A stretch of 64,000 nt of DNA, taken from contig NZ_QJUI01000006.1 of NCBI RefSeq assembly GCF_004327285.1, positions 1 to 64,000 on the forward strand, given 5' to 3'. Shown here in pieces: positions 8,609 through 16,549 of this stretch. Source of the DNA: Phytopseudomonas daroniae. Its GTDB lineage: Bacteria > Pseudomonadota > Gammaproteobacteria > Pseudomonadales > Pseudomonadaceae. The notes below the pieces were generated by a model. The model searched no databases, was not told the origin of the DNA, and saw only the letters and a program-made list of their open reading frames with translations. Numbering within the stretch: the stretch's first letter is position 1; each line of letters starts with the position of its first letter. The position numbers were made by a program, and so were the translations under genes.

Positions 8609-8881
8609 TCAAATCGGACTAACCTGACCACACTCTGGAGCCGTCTCTCCCGTAGCCAGCCAAAGCGCATACTTTTTAAAACGAGGATGGTTGGCGACCT
8701 TGAGGAACGGTACCAATCCCATGTCAGTGATCGAGGCCTCGTACTTCTTCCAGCTACTCAGGCTGATATCCACCTCCCGGCAAAACTCTCCCTGAGTCAG
8801 GTTCTCCCTGGCGCGTATCGCCTTCATTTTTGCCGGCAAATCCAATGCAACCCCCTTGACAGGTTCCAACAATGGAACCAT
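8609..8881 (-). CDS. XRE/CI-like phage repressor-type regulator
   Basis: A small helix-turn-helix DNA-binding protein: LTQGEFCREVDISLSSWKKYE is the XRE-type HTH, followed by a short C-terminal part (FKKYALWLATGE) common in phage-like regulators. It is transcribed divergently from a BRO-type antirepressor gene. Two copies of GTTCCA-N4-TGGAAC overlap its 5' end. The start is unclear: ATG at 8881 has GGAA seven bases upstream, but a TTG at 8845 has a much stronger Shine-Dalgarno (AAGGGGG, five bases away) and would place both operators outside the coding region. Likely a prophage remnant switch retained in the chromosome. Confidence 0.75.
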   Translation of the reverse strand: MVPLLEPVKGVALDLPAKMKAIRARENLTQGEFCREVDISLSSWKKYEASITDMGLVPFLKVANHPRFKKYALWLATGETAPECGQVSPI

Positions 8882-8902
8882 GATTAGTTCCAAGATTGGA
8901 AC
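8863..8902. promoter_or_regulatory. Twin 16-bp operators between repressor and antirepressor
   Basis: GTTCCAacaaTGGAAC (8863-8878) and GTTCCAagatTGGAAC (8887-8902) share the dyad GTTCCA-N4-TGGAAC, with centres exactly 24 bp apart. They fit cooperative binding by the adjacent CI-like protein. Confidence 0.75.
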
Positions 8903-9021
8903 CTTAAGAAAACAAGCTTCGGCAGGTTATCAAAAGCAGTACGTCCTCGACACGCTATGCGTGCGCGATGTCGTGCCCCTGCAGAAAAGCACACTAATCC
9001 ATACCTGTCTCAGGAGGTCTT

Positions 9022-9543
9022 ATGGATAAAGCCTTTACTCCTCTCGTATTGATGCGCCATCGCCAATCGTTGCGCGGGGTGATGATCGATCGGCAGCCCT
9101 GGGTTGGTGCTCGGGAGTTTGCGCGCTTGCTTGGCCATCGCCGCCCGGAGCGGGTCTGCCGGCTGATGGATGCCGACCAGTTGCGCCTGGTGCATTTCCA
9201 ACTCGCCAGCGGGCAACTGGAGGCCGTGGAGGTACTCAGTGAATCGGGGATGTACCGGGCGCTGTGCCGCTTCTCGCACCCGGAGAACCGCCACCTGCGT
9301 CGCTGGCTCAGCCATGTGGCCCTGCCTGCGCTGCGTGATAGTGACGTTACCGAGGGATATGAGCCGTCACGCCGCCTGATGGCCTGGGGCAACGGGCAGG
9401 TCAATCTGCTGGAATGGCAGGGTGAGCTGTGGGTTGCCCTGGATGAACTGCCGCGCTTCCATGGGCAGGCCCAGGCTGCACCCTCCCCGGCCGGCTCATG
9501 GTTCGCGCGCTGGTGGCGGGGCCGGTTGCAGGCGGGGCGGTAA
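9022..9543 (+). CDS. BRO-N domain antirepressor-like protein
   Basis: 173 residues. The first ~105 match the BRO-N/prophage antirepressor type: an RGVMIDRQPWVGAREFARLLG opening, a central hydrophilic helix, and SESGMYRALCRFSHPE..RWL near residues 72-95. BRO-N proteins bind DNA or repressors and are typical of phages, although many Pseudomonas carry stand-alone chromosomal copies. The C-terminal ~60 residues are basic and rich in Trp and Arg, with no domain I know. AGGAGG lies 7 bases before the ATG. It is divergent from the CI-like regulator, so the two probably form a repressor/antirepressor pair. Confidence 0.75.
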   Translation: MDKAFTPLVLMRHRQSLRGVMIDRQPWVGAREFARLLGHRRPERVCRLMDADQLRLVHFQLASGQLEAVEVLSESGMYRALCRFSHPENRHLRRWLSHVALPALRDSDVTEGYEPSRRLMAWGNGQVNLLEWQGELWVALDELPRFHGQAQAAPSPAGSWFARWWRGRLQAGR

Positions 9544-9742
9544 TCCATGACAGGCAACGCGCCAATGTTATGAGGCTGCCCTGGGGCATGCAGACATCAC
9601 CATACAGGGGCATGGCCATTCATAATTGCCGCACCAGCCTCTATCATTGGATAAGTCAGCGTCCTCATCCAACGTCTCTTATCCCGCCAAGCGCTCCAAT
9701 GGCGCAGGGCGATACGAGCACAACACCGCCTAAGCCAGGCCT

Positions 9743-11287
9743 GTGAACTTGACGAGTCAGACTTCAAAAATAGGTCACCTCAGACGCCTGGTCGCGATCA
9801 TGACCAGTGTCGTGGGCGTGGCCTTTTTGCTGCTTACCTACCTGCAGGTCGAGTGGGACAAGCGCGAGGCGCTGAAGCAGCATGTCGACGATATGCAGAA
9901 CCTGTCGACGGCGCTTACCCGGCAGGCCGAGTCGACGATTCGCGATGCGCACACGGTGCTGATCGGTATCGAGCGCAAACTCGAGATTTCCGGTTATGGC
10001 CCGGAGAGCCTGCACGAGGTACTGGAGGTATCTCGGGCCCAGTTGGGTGCGCTGCGTGATGTCGAGGGGTTTACCGTGATCGGCTCGGATGGCCGGCCGC
10101 TGATCACCACGATCGCCGAACCCAACGCGACCTATAACGCCACCGACCGGGATTACTTCGCTCTTCATCGCGTCGATAGGAATCACGGCCTGTTTATAGG
10201 TACGCCCATTGAGAGCCGCATGACCGGTGAGCGAGTAATCTCACTGTCCTTGCGTCTGAACGGTGCCAACGGCGAATTCCGCGGCGTGGTACTGGCGACG
10301 CTGCTGATCAAGCGCTTCCTCGATTTTTATCGAACCATCGACCTGGGTAGCGAGGGTGTTATCAGCCTGGTCAAACGGGATGGGACGATCCTCGCCAGGT
10401 CGCAGGTGATGACCCAGGGTTTCGCGCTCAATGTGGCGAAGAGCCCCGTGTTGCACATGGTCAACGACGAGGGCGTGACGCGCGGCAGCATGGTACTGAC
10501 GGCGATGCTCGATGGCATCAGGCGCATCTATGGCTTCGACTCCAGTGCCGAGTATCCGATTCTGGTGGCGGCGGCGGTATCTGAAGAGCAGGCGATGCAG
10601 TCCTGGAAAAACCGCGCACGACAGACCTGGGGGCTGAGCAGCATCGTGCTGCTGTTGCTCGTTTCGATGGCCTGGCTGATCTGGCGCGCGCTGGTTCGCC
10701 AGGGTCTGATGGAGGCCAGCCTGAAGGGCATGCATCGTGACCTGGCAGAAGCCAACCATGCGTTGGAAATCATCGCTGGCGAAGATGCGCTCACTGGCCT
10801 GGCTACCCGCCGCCGCCTGGATGAAGCCCTGCAGGCCGCCTTCAGTTCCGCGCCCGCCCAGGATCAGCCATTGTCCTTCGTGCTGGTCGATGTGGACTAC
10901 TTCAAACGCTTCAACGATCAGTACGGCCACCCGGCCGGCGACGAAGCGCTCAAACAGGTGGCCGCGGTGCTCAAGCGGCATGCCAAACGCAGTGTGGACA
11001 CCACCGCACGCTATGGTGGTGAGGAAATGGCGCTGGTTCTTCCCGGTGCGGAAAGCACGCCTGCGCTGGTCGTCGCCGAGCGGATCCGCGCGGATGTCGA
11101 GGCCCTGGCGATTGCCAACGAGGGCTCGCCCTACGGCAAGCTGACCCTGAGCATCGGTGTCGCGTCCTGCGTTCCGGGGCGGGATATGCCGACGCCTGCC
11201 GCACTGGTCGCTGCTGCGGATGTCGCCCTGTATGCCGCCAAAGGTGCCGGCCGCAACCGGGTGACACGCGCCGAGAACCCCGCCTGA
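9743..11287 (+). CDS. Cache-domain diguanylate cyclase
   Basis: Synthesises cyclic di-GMP from GTP at the inner membrane in response to a periplasmic signal. A first membrane helix (about 20-36) precedes a periplasmic double-Cache sensor (about 45-290, with NATYNATDRDYFALHR and GLFIGTPIESRMTGE, typical of the family). A second helix (about 298-318, LSSIVLLLLVSMAWLIW) leads to a GGDEF domain. The active-site loop is GGEEM at residues 425-429, an active-type variant. An RSVD inhibitory I-site lies five residues upstream, so product inhibition is likely. The start is GTG with only a weak Shine-Dalgarno, and the gene appears monocistronic. The 200 bases before it show no feature. Confidence 0.92.
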   Translation: MNLTSQTSKIGHLRRLVAIMTSVVGVAFLLLTYLQVEWDKREALKQHVDDMQNLSTALTRQAESTIRDAHTVLIGIERKLEISGYGPESLHEVLEVSRAQLGALRDVEGFTVIGSDGRPLITTIAEPNATYNATDRDYFALHRVDRNHGLFIGTPIESRMTGERVISLSLRLNGANGEFRGVVLATLLIKRFLDFYRTIDLGSEGVISLVKRDGTILARSQVMTQGFALNVAKSPVLHMVNDEGVTRGSMVLTAMLDGIRRIYGFDSSAEYPILVAAAVSEEQAMQSWKNRARQTWGLSSIVLLLLVSMAWLIWRALVRQGLMEASLKGMHRDLAEANHALEIIAGEDALTGLATRRRLDEALQAAFSSAPAQDQPLSFVLVDVDYFKRFNDQYGHPAGDEALKQVAAVLKRHAKRSVDTTARYGGEEMALVLPGAESTPALVVAERIRADVEALAIANEGSPYGKLTLSIGVASCVPGRDMPTPAALVAAADVALYAAKGAGRNRVTRAENPA

Positions 11288-11455
11288 TTCATCCACCGAA
11301 GAGCCATTCCCCCGGCCGCGGCTTCGGTGCCCAGCTTTTTGCTGGTCAACGACTACAAAAACGCTAATTTCGCTATCCCCCTCCTCTGAACACAATGCCC
11401 TCAACGCACGAGCGGCTTGCGCAAAACGCCCGGCCTCCTTCAGAGGGACATAGAA

Positions 11456-12757
11456 ATGACTGTCGAGAAAATCGAAATAGATACCCTGGTGGTTGGCGCA
11501 GGCCAGGCCGGGGTAGCGATGAGCGAGCACCTGAGCAAGTTGGGTGTGCCGCACCTGGTGCTGGAGCGCGACCGCATCGCCGAGCGCTGGCGCACCATGC
11601 GCTGGGATTCGCTGGTGGCCAACGGGCCGGCCTGGCACGACCGCTTTCCCGGCCTGGAATTCGACATCGACGACGATGCCTTTCCCGCCAAGGAGCAGGT
11701 AGCCGCCTATTTCGAAGCCTATGCGCGCACCTTCAACGCGCCGATTCGCACCGGTGTGGAAGTGAAGAAGGTACGCCGCAATGCCAATCGCCCCGGCTTC
11801 ACCATCGAAACCTCGGAGGGCGTGATCGAGGCCAACCGTGTTGTCGCTGCCACCGGGCCATTCCAGCGCCCGGTGATTCCGGCCATCGCGCCGAAGGACG
11901 AACGCCTGACGCAGATCCACTCCGCCGAATACCGCAACCCGCAGCAGTTGCCAGCCGGCGCGGTGCTGGTGGTGGGCGCTGGCTCCTCGGGCACACAGAT
12001 CGCCGATGAGCTGATGCAGGCCGGCCGCCAGGTATATTTGTCGGTCGGCGCTCACGACCGCCCGCCACGCGCCTACCGCAACCGCGATTTCTGCTGGTGG
12101 CTGGGTGTGCTCGGCGAGTGGGACGCGGAGATCGCCAAGCCCGGTCGCGAGCACGTGACCATTGCCGTCAGCGGCGCCAATGGCGGCAAGACCATCGATT
12201 TCCGCCGTCTGGCCCATGAAGGCATGACGCTGGTTGGCCTGACCCAATCCTTCGAAAACGGTGTGGTGCGCTTCGCCGACGACCTGGCCGACAACATCCG
12301 CCGTGGCGACGAGAATTACCTGGCACTGCTCGATGCAGCGGATGCCTATATCGCCCGCAACGGTCTCGATCTGCCGGAAGAACCAGAAGCGCGACGTATA
12401 CCTGCCGACCCGGCCTGCATGGCCGAGCCATTGCGCGAGCTCGACCTGATCGGGGCTGGCGTGACCTCGATCATCTGGGCCACCGGTTTCGCCACCGACT
12501 TCAGCTGGCTGGAAGCCGATACCTTCGATGCCAACGGCAAGCCGCAGCATCAGCGCGGCGTGTCCCGTGAACCGGGCATCTATTTCCTCGGCCTGCCGTG
12601 GCTGTCGCGCCGTGGTTCGTCGTTCATCTGGGGCGTGTGGCACGACGCCAAGCATGTCGCCGATCACATCGCCACCCAACGCAAATACACCGCCTATCGC
12701 GATGCCGAGCAGCGCCAGGCAGATGCCCCCATCACTCGTCTGCAGGGAGTCAAATGA
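11456..12757 (+). CDS. Flavin-containing monooxygenase (FAD/NADPH)
   Basis: A class B-type flavoprotein monooxygenase of 433 residues. The FAD Rossmann motif VVGAGQAGVAMSEHL is at the N-terminus, the NADPH motif VVGAGSSGTQIADEL is near residue 172, and ATGFATDFSWL is the typical C-terminal motif. It probably oxygenates a nitrogen-containing substrate, with the chemistry inferred from the neighbours. AGAGGG lies 8 bases before the ATG at 11456. Its stop overlaps the ridA-like start, and the next two genes are also tightly packed, so this is the first gene of a four-gene operon with RidA, DUF1028 and an ArgE-like deacylase. Confidence 0.85.
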   Translation: MTVEKIEIDTLVVGAGQAGVAMSEHLSKLGVPHLVLERDRIAERWRTMRWDSLVANGPAWHDRFPGLEFDIDDDAFPAKEQVAAYFEAYARTFNAPIRTGVEVKKVRRNANRPGFTIETSEGVIEANRVVAATGPFQRPVIPAIAPKDERLTQIHSAEYRNPQQLPAGAVLVVGAGSSGTQIADELMQAGRQVYLSVGAHDRPPRAYRNRDFCWWLGVLGEWDAEIAKPGREHVTIAVSGANGGKTIDFRRLAHEGMTLVGLTQSFENGVVRFADDLADNIRRGDENYLALLDAADAYIARNGLDLPEEPEARRIPADPACMAEPLRELDLIGAGVTSIIWATGFATDFSWLEADTFDANGKPQHQRGVSREPGIYFLGLPWLSRRGSSFIWGVWHDAKHVADHIATQRKYTAYRDAEQRQADAPITRLQGVK

Positions 12758-13182
12758 TGCCCACTCATACCCGTATCCGCATGTTCAACACCAAGGACAC
12801 CTACCCCAACCAGTCCCTGGACAATGACCTCTGCCAGGCCGTGCGCGCCGGCAACACGGTGTACGTGCGCGGCCAGGTCGGCACCGACTTCGAGGGCAAC
12901 CTGGTCGGCCTCGGCGACCCGCAGGCGCAGACCGAGCAGGCGATGAAGAACCTCAAGCAACTGCTGGAAGAGGCCGGCAGCGACCTCTCGCACATCGTCA
13001 AGACCACCACCTACCTGACCGACCCGCGCTACCGCGAGCCGGTGTACAAGGAAGTCGGCAAATGGCTGAAGGGGGTCTTCCCCATCTCCACCGGCCTGGT
13101 GGTGTCCGCCCTCGGCCAGCCGCAGTGGCTGATGGAAATCGACGTGATCGCGGTGATCCCGGACGATTGGCAAGCCAAATAG
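12757..13182 (+). CDS. RidA/YjgF family protein (imine deaminase-like)
   Basis: 141 residues. Rid proteins hydrolyse reactive enamines and imines to ketones and ammonia. Visible features are GNTVYVRGQVGTDFEGN, an EQAMKNLKQLLEEAGSDLSHIVKTTTYLTD segment broken here only for brevity, and a GQPQWLMEIDVIAV C-terminus. The canonical RidA catalytic Arg position near residue 105 is not obvious (FPISTGLVVSALGQP), so it may belong to a non-archetypal Rid subgroup. The start A is shared with the monooxygenase TGA, indicating translational coupling. In this operon it would process an imine made by the flavoenzyme. Confidence 0.88.
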   Translation: MPTHTRIRMFNTKDTYPNQSLDNDLCQAVRAGNTVYVRGQVGTDFEGNLVGLGDPQAQTEQAMKNLKQLLEEAGSDLSHIVKTTTYLTDPRYREPVYKEVGKWLKGVFPISTGLVVSALGQPQWLMEIDVIAVIPDDWQAK

Positions 13183-13191
13183 GAGGCAGGC

Positions 13192-13869
13192 ATGACCTTT
13201 TCCATCGTCGGGCGTTGCCCGGAAACCGGCCAGTTGGGCATCGCCATCAGCTCGTCGAGCATCGCGGTCGGTGCACGCTGCCCCTGGCTGCGTGCCGGCG
13301 TCGGCGCGGTGGCCACGCAGAACGTCACCCTGCCCGCCCTCGGCCCGCAAATTCTCGACCTGCTGGAACAACAGACGCTGGAACCGGGCGAAGCATTGCA
13401 GCGCGCCCTGAGCGCCAATGGCTGGAGCCAGTATCGCCAGGTCACGGTGATCGACAGCCACGGCCGCACCGCGCTGTTCAGCGGTAAAGAGGCGCTGGGG
13501 CTGTACAACGCGATGGCCGGTGAACAGTGCGTGGCGGCGGGTAATCTGCTGTCGAGCGAAGCGATCATCCAGACCATGGTTCAGGCATTCGAGAATGCCA
13601 GCGGGCAACTGGCCGACCGCCTGCTCGCCGCCATGCATGCGGCGATGGCCGCCGGTGGCGAAGCCGGCCCGGTGCATTCGGCCGCGCTCAAGGTGGTGGG
13701 CGACCTGATCTGGCCGATCATCGACCTGCGGGTCGACTGGGCGGATAGCGACCCCATTGGCCAACTGGATGGGCTGTGGCAGGCCTACCGATCACAGATG
13801 CAGGATTACCTGACTCGCGCCCTCGACCCCACGGCCGCGCCGAGCTACGGAGTGCCGGGTGATGAATGA
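13192..13869 (+). CDS. DUF1028 family protein (Ntn-hydrolase-like)
   Basis: 225 residues matching DUF1028. It opens MTFSIVGRCPETGQLGIAISSSS and has a CPWLRAGVGAVATQN segment and a GEAGPVHSAAL region. Members are thought to have an N-terminal-nucleophile hydrolase-like fold and often sit next to Rid proteins and amidohydrolases, but no activity has been firmly assigned to my knowledge. AGGAGG lies about seven bases upstream of the ATG. The gene lies 9 bases after ridA and overlaps the next gene by 8 bases. Confidence 0.88.
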   Translation: MTFSIVGRCPETGQLGIAISSSSIAVGARCPWLRAGVGAVATQNVTLPALGPQILDLLEQQTLEPGEALQRALSANGWSQYRQVTVIDSHGRTALFSGKEALGLYNAMAGEQCVAAGNLLSSEAIIQTMVQAFENASGQLADRLLAAMHAAMAAGGEAGPVHSAALKVVGDLIWPIIDLRVDWADSDPIGQLDGLWQAYRSQMQDYLTRALDPTAAPSYGVPGDE

Positions 13870-15025
13870 GCCCAGCAGCCGCGCCCTGCTCGAGCGGCTG
13901 ATCGGCTTTGCCACGGTCAGCCGTGATTCCAATCTGCAGTTGATCGAATTCATCCGCGATTACCTGGCGGGGTTAGGCGTCGACAGTGAGCTGTTCCACA
14001 ACGCCGAAGGCACCAAGGCCAATCTGTTCGCCACCATCGGCCCCCGTGATCGAGGCGGTGTGGTGCTGTCCGGCCACACCGACGTGGTGCCGGTGGACGG
14101 CCAGGCCTGGACGGTCGACCCGTTCCACCTGACGGAGCAAAACGGTCGCCTGTATGGCCGAGGCACGGCGGACATGAAAGGTTTCATCGCCTGCGTGCTG
14201 GCGGCGGTGCCGGGTTTTCTGCAACGCCCACTGCAGGTGCCGGTGCACCTGGCCTTTTCCTACGATGAAGAGGTGGGCTGCCTCGGCGTGCGCTCCATGC
14301 TCGCCGAACTGGAAAAGCGCCCGCACAAACCGACCCTGTGCCTTATTGGCGAACCCACCGAACTGAAGCCGGTGCTCGGCCACAAGGGCAAGCTGGCGAT
14401 GCGCTGTGAAGTGCATGGCGCAGCCTGCCATTCGGCGTATGCGCCCTACGGCGTGAACGCCATCGAATATGCGGCGCGCCTGATCGGCCATCTGAGTGAT
14501 ATCGGCGCGCGGCTGGCGCAGCCCGAGCATCACGACGCGCGCTTCGACCCGCCCTTCTCCACCGTGCAGGCCGGCCTGATCAAGGGTGGCCGTGCACTGA
14601 ACATCGTGCCCGCGGAATGCGAGTTCGATTTCGAGGTGCGCGCGTTACCGGGTTTCGATGCGCAGAGCGTGGCGGATGAATTGCAGAGCTACGCCGCCCA
14701 GCAACTGCTGCCGAAGATGCAGGCGGTGAGCGCCGATAGCGACATTCGTCTGCAACCGCTGAGCGCCTACCCCGGCCTCGCCACGCCGCCCGACAGCGAG
14801 GCTGCACGTTTGCTGGCGAGGCTCTGCGGGTCGAGTGATTTCGGCACCGTGGCCTTCGGCACCGAAGGCGGGCTGTTCGACGGAGCCGGCATCCCCACCG
14901 TGGTCTGCGGCCCCGGCAGCATGGATCAGGGTCACAAGCCCGACGAGTTCGTCAGCGTGGAGCAGCTGCAAGGGTGTGATGCGATGCTCTCGAGACTGGC
15001 GGATTACCTACGCGAGCCGGTTTGA
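13862..15025 (+). CDS. M20 family deacylase, acetylornithine deacetylase-like
   Basis: A zinc-dependent M20 amidohydrolase of 387 residues, most like ArgE. Metal and catalytic motifs are SGHTDVVPVDG (about 70), GRGTADMKGF (about 100), DEEVGCLG (about 135) and GEPTELKP (about 163), with EGGLFDGAGIPTVVCGPG near the C-terminus. It would remove an acyl group from an amino acid or amine. The operon context (monooxygenase, RidA, DUF1028) suggests a catabolic role rather than arginine synthesis. The ATG at 13862 overlaps the upstream gene by eight bases; a GTG at 13859 is the alternative. REP-type repeats follow the gene. Confidence 0.88.
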   Translation: MNEPSSRALLERLIGFATVSRDSNLQLIEFIRDYLAGLGVDSELFHNAEGTKANLFATIGPRDRGGVVLSGHTDVVPVDGQAWTVDPFHLTEQNGRLYGRGTADMKGFIACVLAAVPGFLQRPLQVPVHLAFSYDEEVGCLGVRSMLAELEKRPHKPTLCLIGEPTELKPVLGHKGKLAMRCEVHGAACHSAYAPYGVNAIEYAARLIGHLSDIGARLAQPEHHDARFDPPFSTVQAGLIKGGRALNIVPAECEFDFEVRALPGFDAQSVADELQSYAAQQLLPKMQAVSADSDIRLQPLSAYPGLATPPDSEAARLLARLCGSSDFGTVAFGTEGGLFDGAGIPTVVCGPGSMDQGHKPDEFVSVEQLQGCDAMLSRLADYLREPV

Positions 15026-15116
15026 GATTCGGTTGTTTGGTGGGCTAAAGCGACTCGCCGCCCGGCCCACGAATCGTAGGGTGATCCTGCGACAAGTCGC
15101 GTTATCGGTCGGGTAG

Positions 15117-15163
15117 CGTAGGTGAAACCCATCTAAATCTGATGGGTTGCACCCATCCTACGG
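15117..15163. repeat. REPIN family A (degenerate copy)
   Basis: GTAGGTGAAACCCATC and its inverted partner ending CCCATCCTACGG flank a short A/T spacer. This is the same family as the copies near 34.5, 48.1, 49.0, 49.2 and 63.6 kb. Confidence 0.75.
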
Positions 15164-15219
15164 GCTGCTGAGATTGGCAGGTTACCTACGCGAGCCATTG
15201 TGAAATCCGGCTACGTGGT

Positions 15220-15284
15220 GGTGGATGAAAAGAGCGTCATCCACCCTACGTAGCGCACGGACGTAGGGTGGGGTCCGGCCCACC
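15220..15284. repeat. REP family B, two partial copies
   Basis: GGTGGATGAAAAGAGCGTC followed by ATCCACCCTACG, then a second inverted unit beginning CGTAGGGTGGGG. It lies between the ArgE-like gene and the convergent LysR gene, with no other content in the 260-base gap. Confidence 0.7.
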
Positions 15285-15286
15285 AA

Positions 15287-16225
15287 TTACGATTGCCGGC
15301 CCCCTGCGACCGCCTGCTCACTCAATTCCCCCAACCGTTCGCGGCAGAAGTCCACGAACAATTGCGCCGGTTTGGTGAGCTGGCCACGTTTGAGGCGTGC
15401 CGCCACCAGCCCGGAGGTGGCGACGGGTTCGGCGATATCCACGGTCACCACACGCTTGCCGTCGTAGGTGCATTCCGAATGCGGGCGGGTGACCAGCAGT
15501 GAGAAGCCGAAGCCCTGGCCAACCATGCCGCGCACCATCTCGATCGATGGCGAGCTGAACACGATGTTGGGCGTCAGCCCCAGCTCGTGGAACAGGCTGA
15601 CGAAATAAGTACGACTGGGCTGCACGTCGAGCAGAATCATCGGCTCCAGGCACAGGTCGCGCAGCGACACCTGGGCCTGGCCGGCGAAACGATGGTGTTC
15701 GGGCAACAGCACGTAGGGCTTCTGCGGTGGCATCAACGGCTCGGTGGCGATGGTGCCATCGAGGTCGTGTTCGTAGAGAAAGGCCAGGTCGAAGGAGCCG
15801 GCGGTCAGGCCTTGCACCAGTTCCTGCTGCTCGCCATCGCGAATGCGGATGTCTACACCCGGATAGCGCTCGCGAAAGCCGGCGATCAGTTGCGGCAGAT
15901 AGAGCGGCGCCACGGTTTCGAAACAACCGATGTCGATCTGCCCGGCGACGATGTCGTTGTCGGCCAGCGCGTTCTGCTCGAACTCCCGCGCCATGCGCAG
16001 CAGTTGTTGGGCCTTCTCATAGAAGCGCGCACCGCTCGGTGTCAGCGATACGCCCTGGGCGTGGTGGCGAATGAACAGCTGCACGCCGAAGCTTTCTTCC
16101 AGGCCCTTGATCGCCGTGGAGATGGACGGCTGGGCGATGTACAGCTGCCGCGAGGCCTCGGCCACGCTGCCTGCTTCCACCGTGGTGACGAAGTACTTGA
16201 GTTGCCTGAGGGTGTAGGTAGCCAC
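15287..16225 (-). CDS. LysR-type transcriptional regulator
   Basis: 312 residues. The N-terminal winged helix (LRQLKYFVTTVEAGSVAEAS, QPSISTAIKGLEE) is followed by a periplasmic-binding-protein-like effector domain from about residue 92 (VAGQIDIGCFETVAPLYLP). It starts at a GTG with GGTGAG upstream. It is convergent with the monooxygenase operon and divergent from the PotD-like binding protein gene across a 324-base gap. It most probably controls one or both, with a co-inducer related to the imported compound. Confidence 0.9.
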   Translation of the reverse strand: MATYTLRQLKYFVTTVEAGSVAEASRQLYIAQPSISTAIKGLEESFGVQLFIRHHAQGVSLTPSGARFYEKAQQLLRMAREFEQNALADNDIVAGQIDIGCFETVAPLYLPQLIAGFRERYPGVDIRIRDGEQQELVQGLTAGSFDLAFLYEHDLDGTIATEPLMPPQKPYVLLPEHHRFAGQAQVSLRDLCLEPMILLDVQPSRTYFVSLFHELGLTPNIVFSSPSIEMVRGMVGQGFGFSLLVTRPHSECTYDGKRVVTVDIAEPVATSGLVAARLKRGQLTKPAQLFVDFCRERLGELSEQAVAGGRQS

Positions 16226-16549
16226 GTGTCGATCTCACCACCATTACTGTCTGCACCTTACCCCAGTAATGCCTTGCTACGGAGCCGCCGCTTGCAAAGT
16301 TTTTTCGTATGTCTCGAGCATATTTTTACTAATTTTCCTCCTCGCCAGACTGACGCACCATATCCCTCACTCGAACAACGCACAGGTCGCGACGACGACC
16401 TGAACGGATTGCCGTTCACACTCACCAGGCGAGCGGACGCCCATAACAAGAACCATCCCCCTGACGCGTGGTACGACGCGCAGGTTCGCCGATTCGGCCA
16501 TTACTGCCTCAGACCTGACTACAACGTAAAAAACAGCGAGGGAGTTTCC
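16226..16549. other. Divergent intergenic region
   Basis: This 324-base gap separates divergent LysR and binding-protein genes, so it must hold both promoters. An AT-rich patch at 16296-16340 is the best promoter candidate. I see no clear LysR box, RNA gene or repeat. Confidence 0.4.

Noticed and set aside
10241-12679. 812-codon open frame on the minus strand across the diguanylate cyclase and monooxygenase genes
   Set aside because: Antisense to two well-supported genes; long open frames opposite GC-rich Pseudomonas genes are a codon-bias artefact. No domain and no ribosome site.
15587-16549. In-frame extension upstream of the PotD-like gene
   Set aside because: It is antisense to the LysR gene, while a signal peptide and good ribosome site start at 16550.
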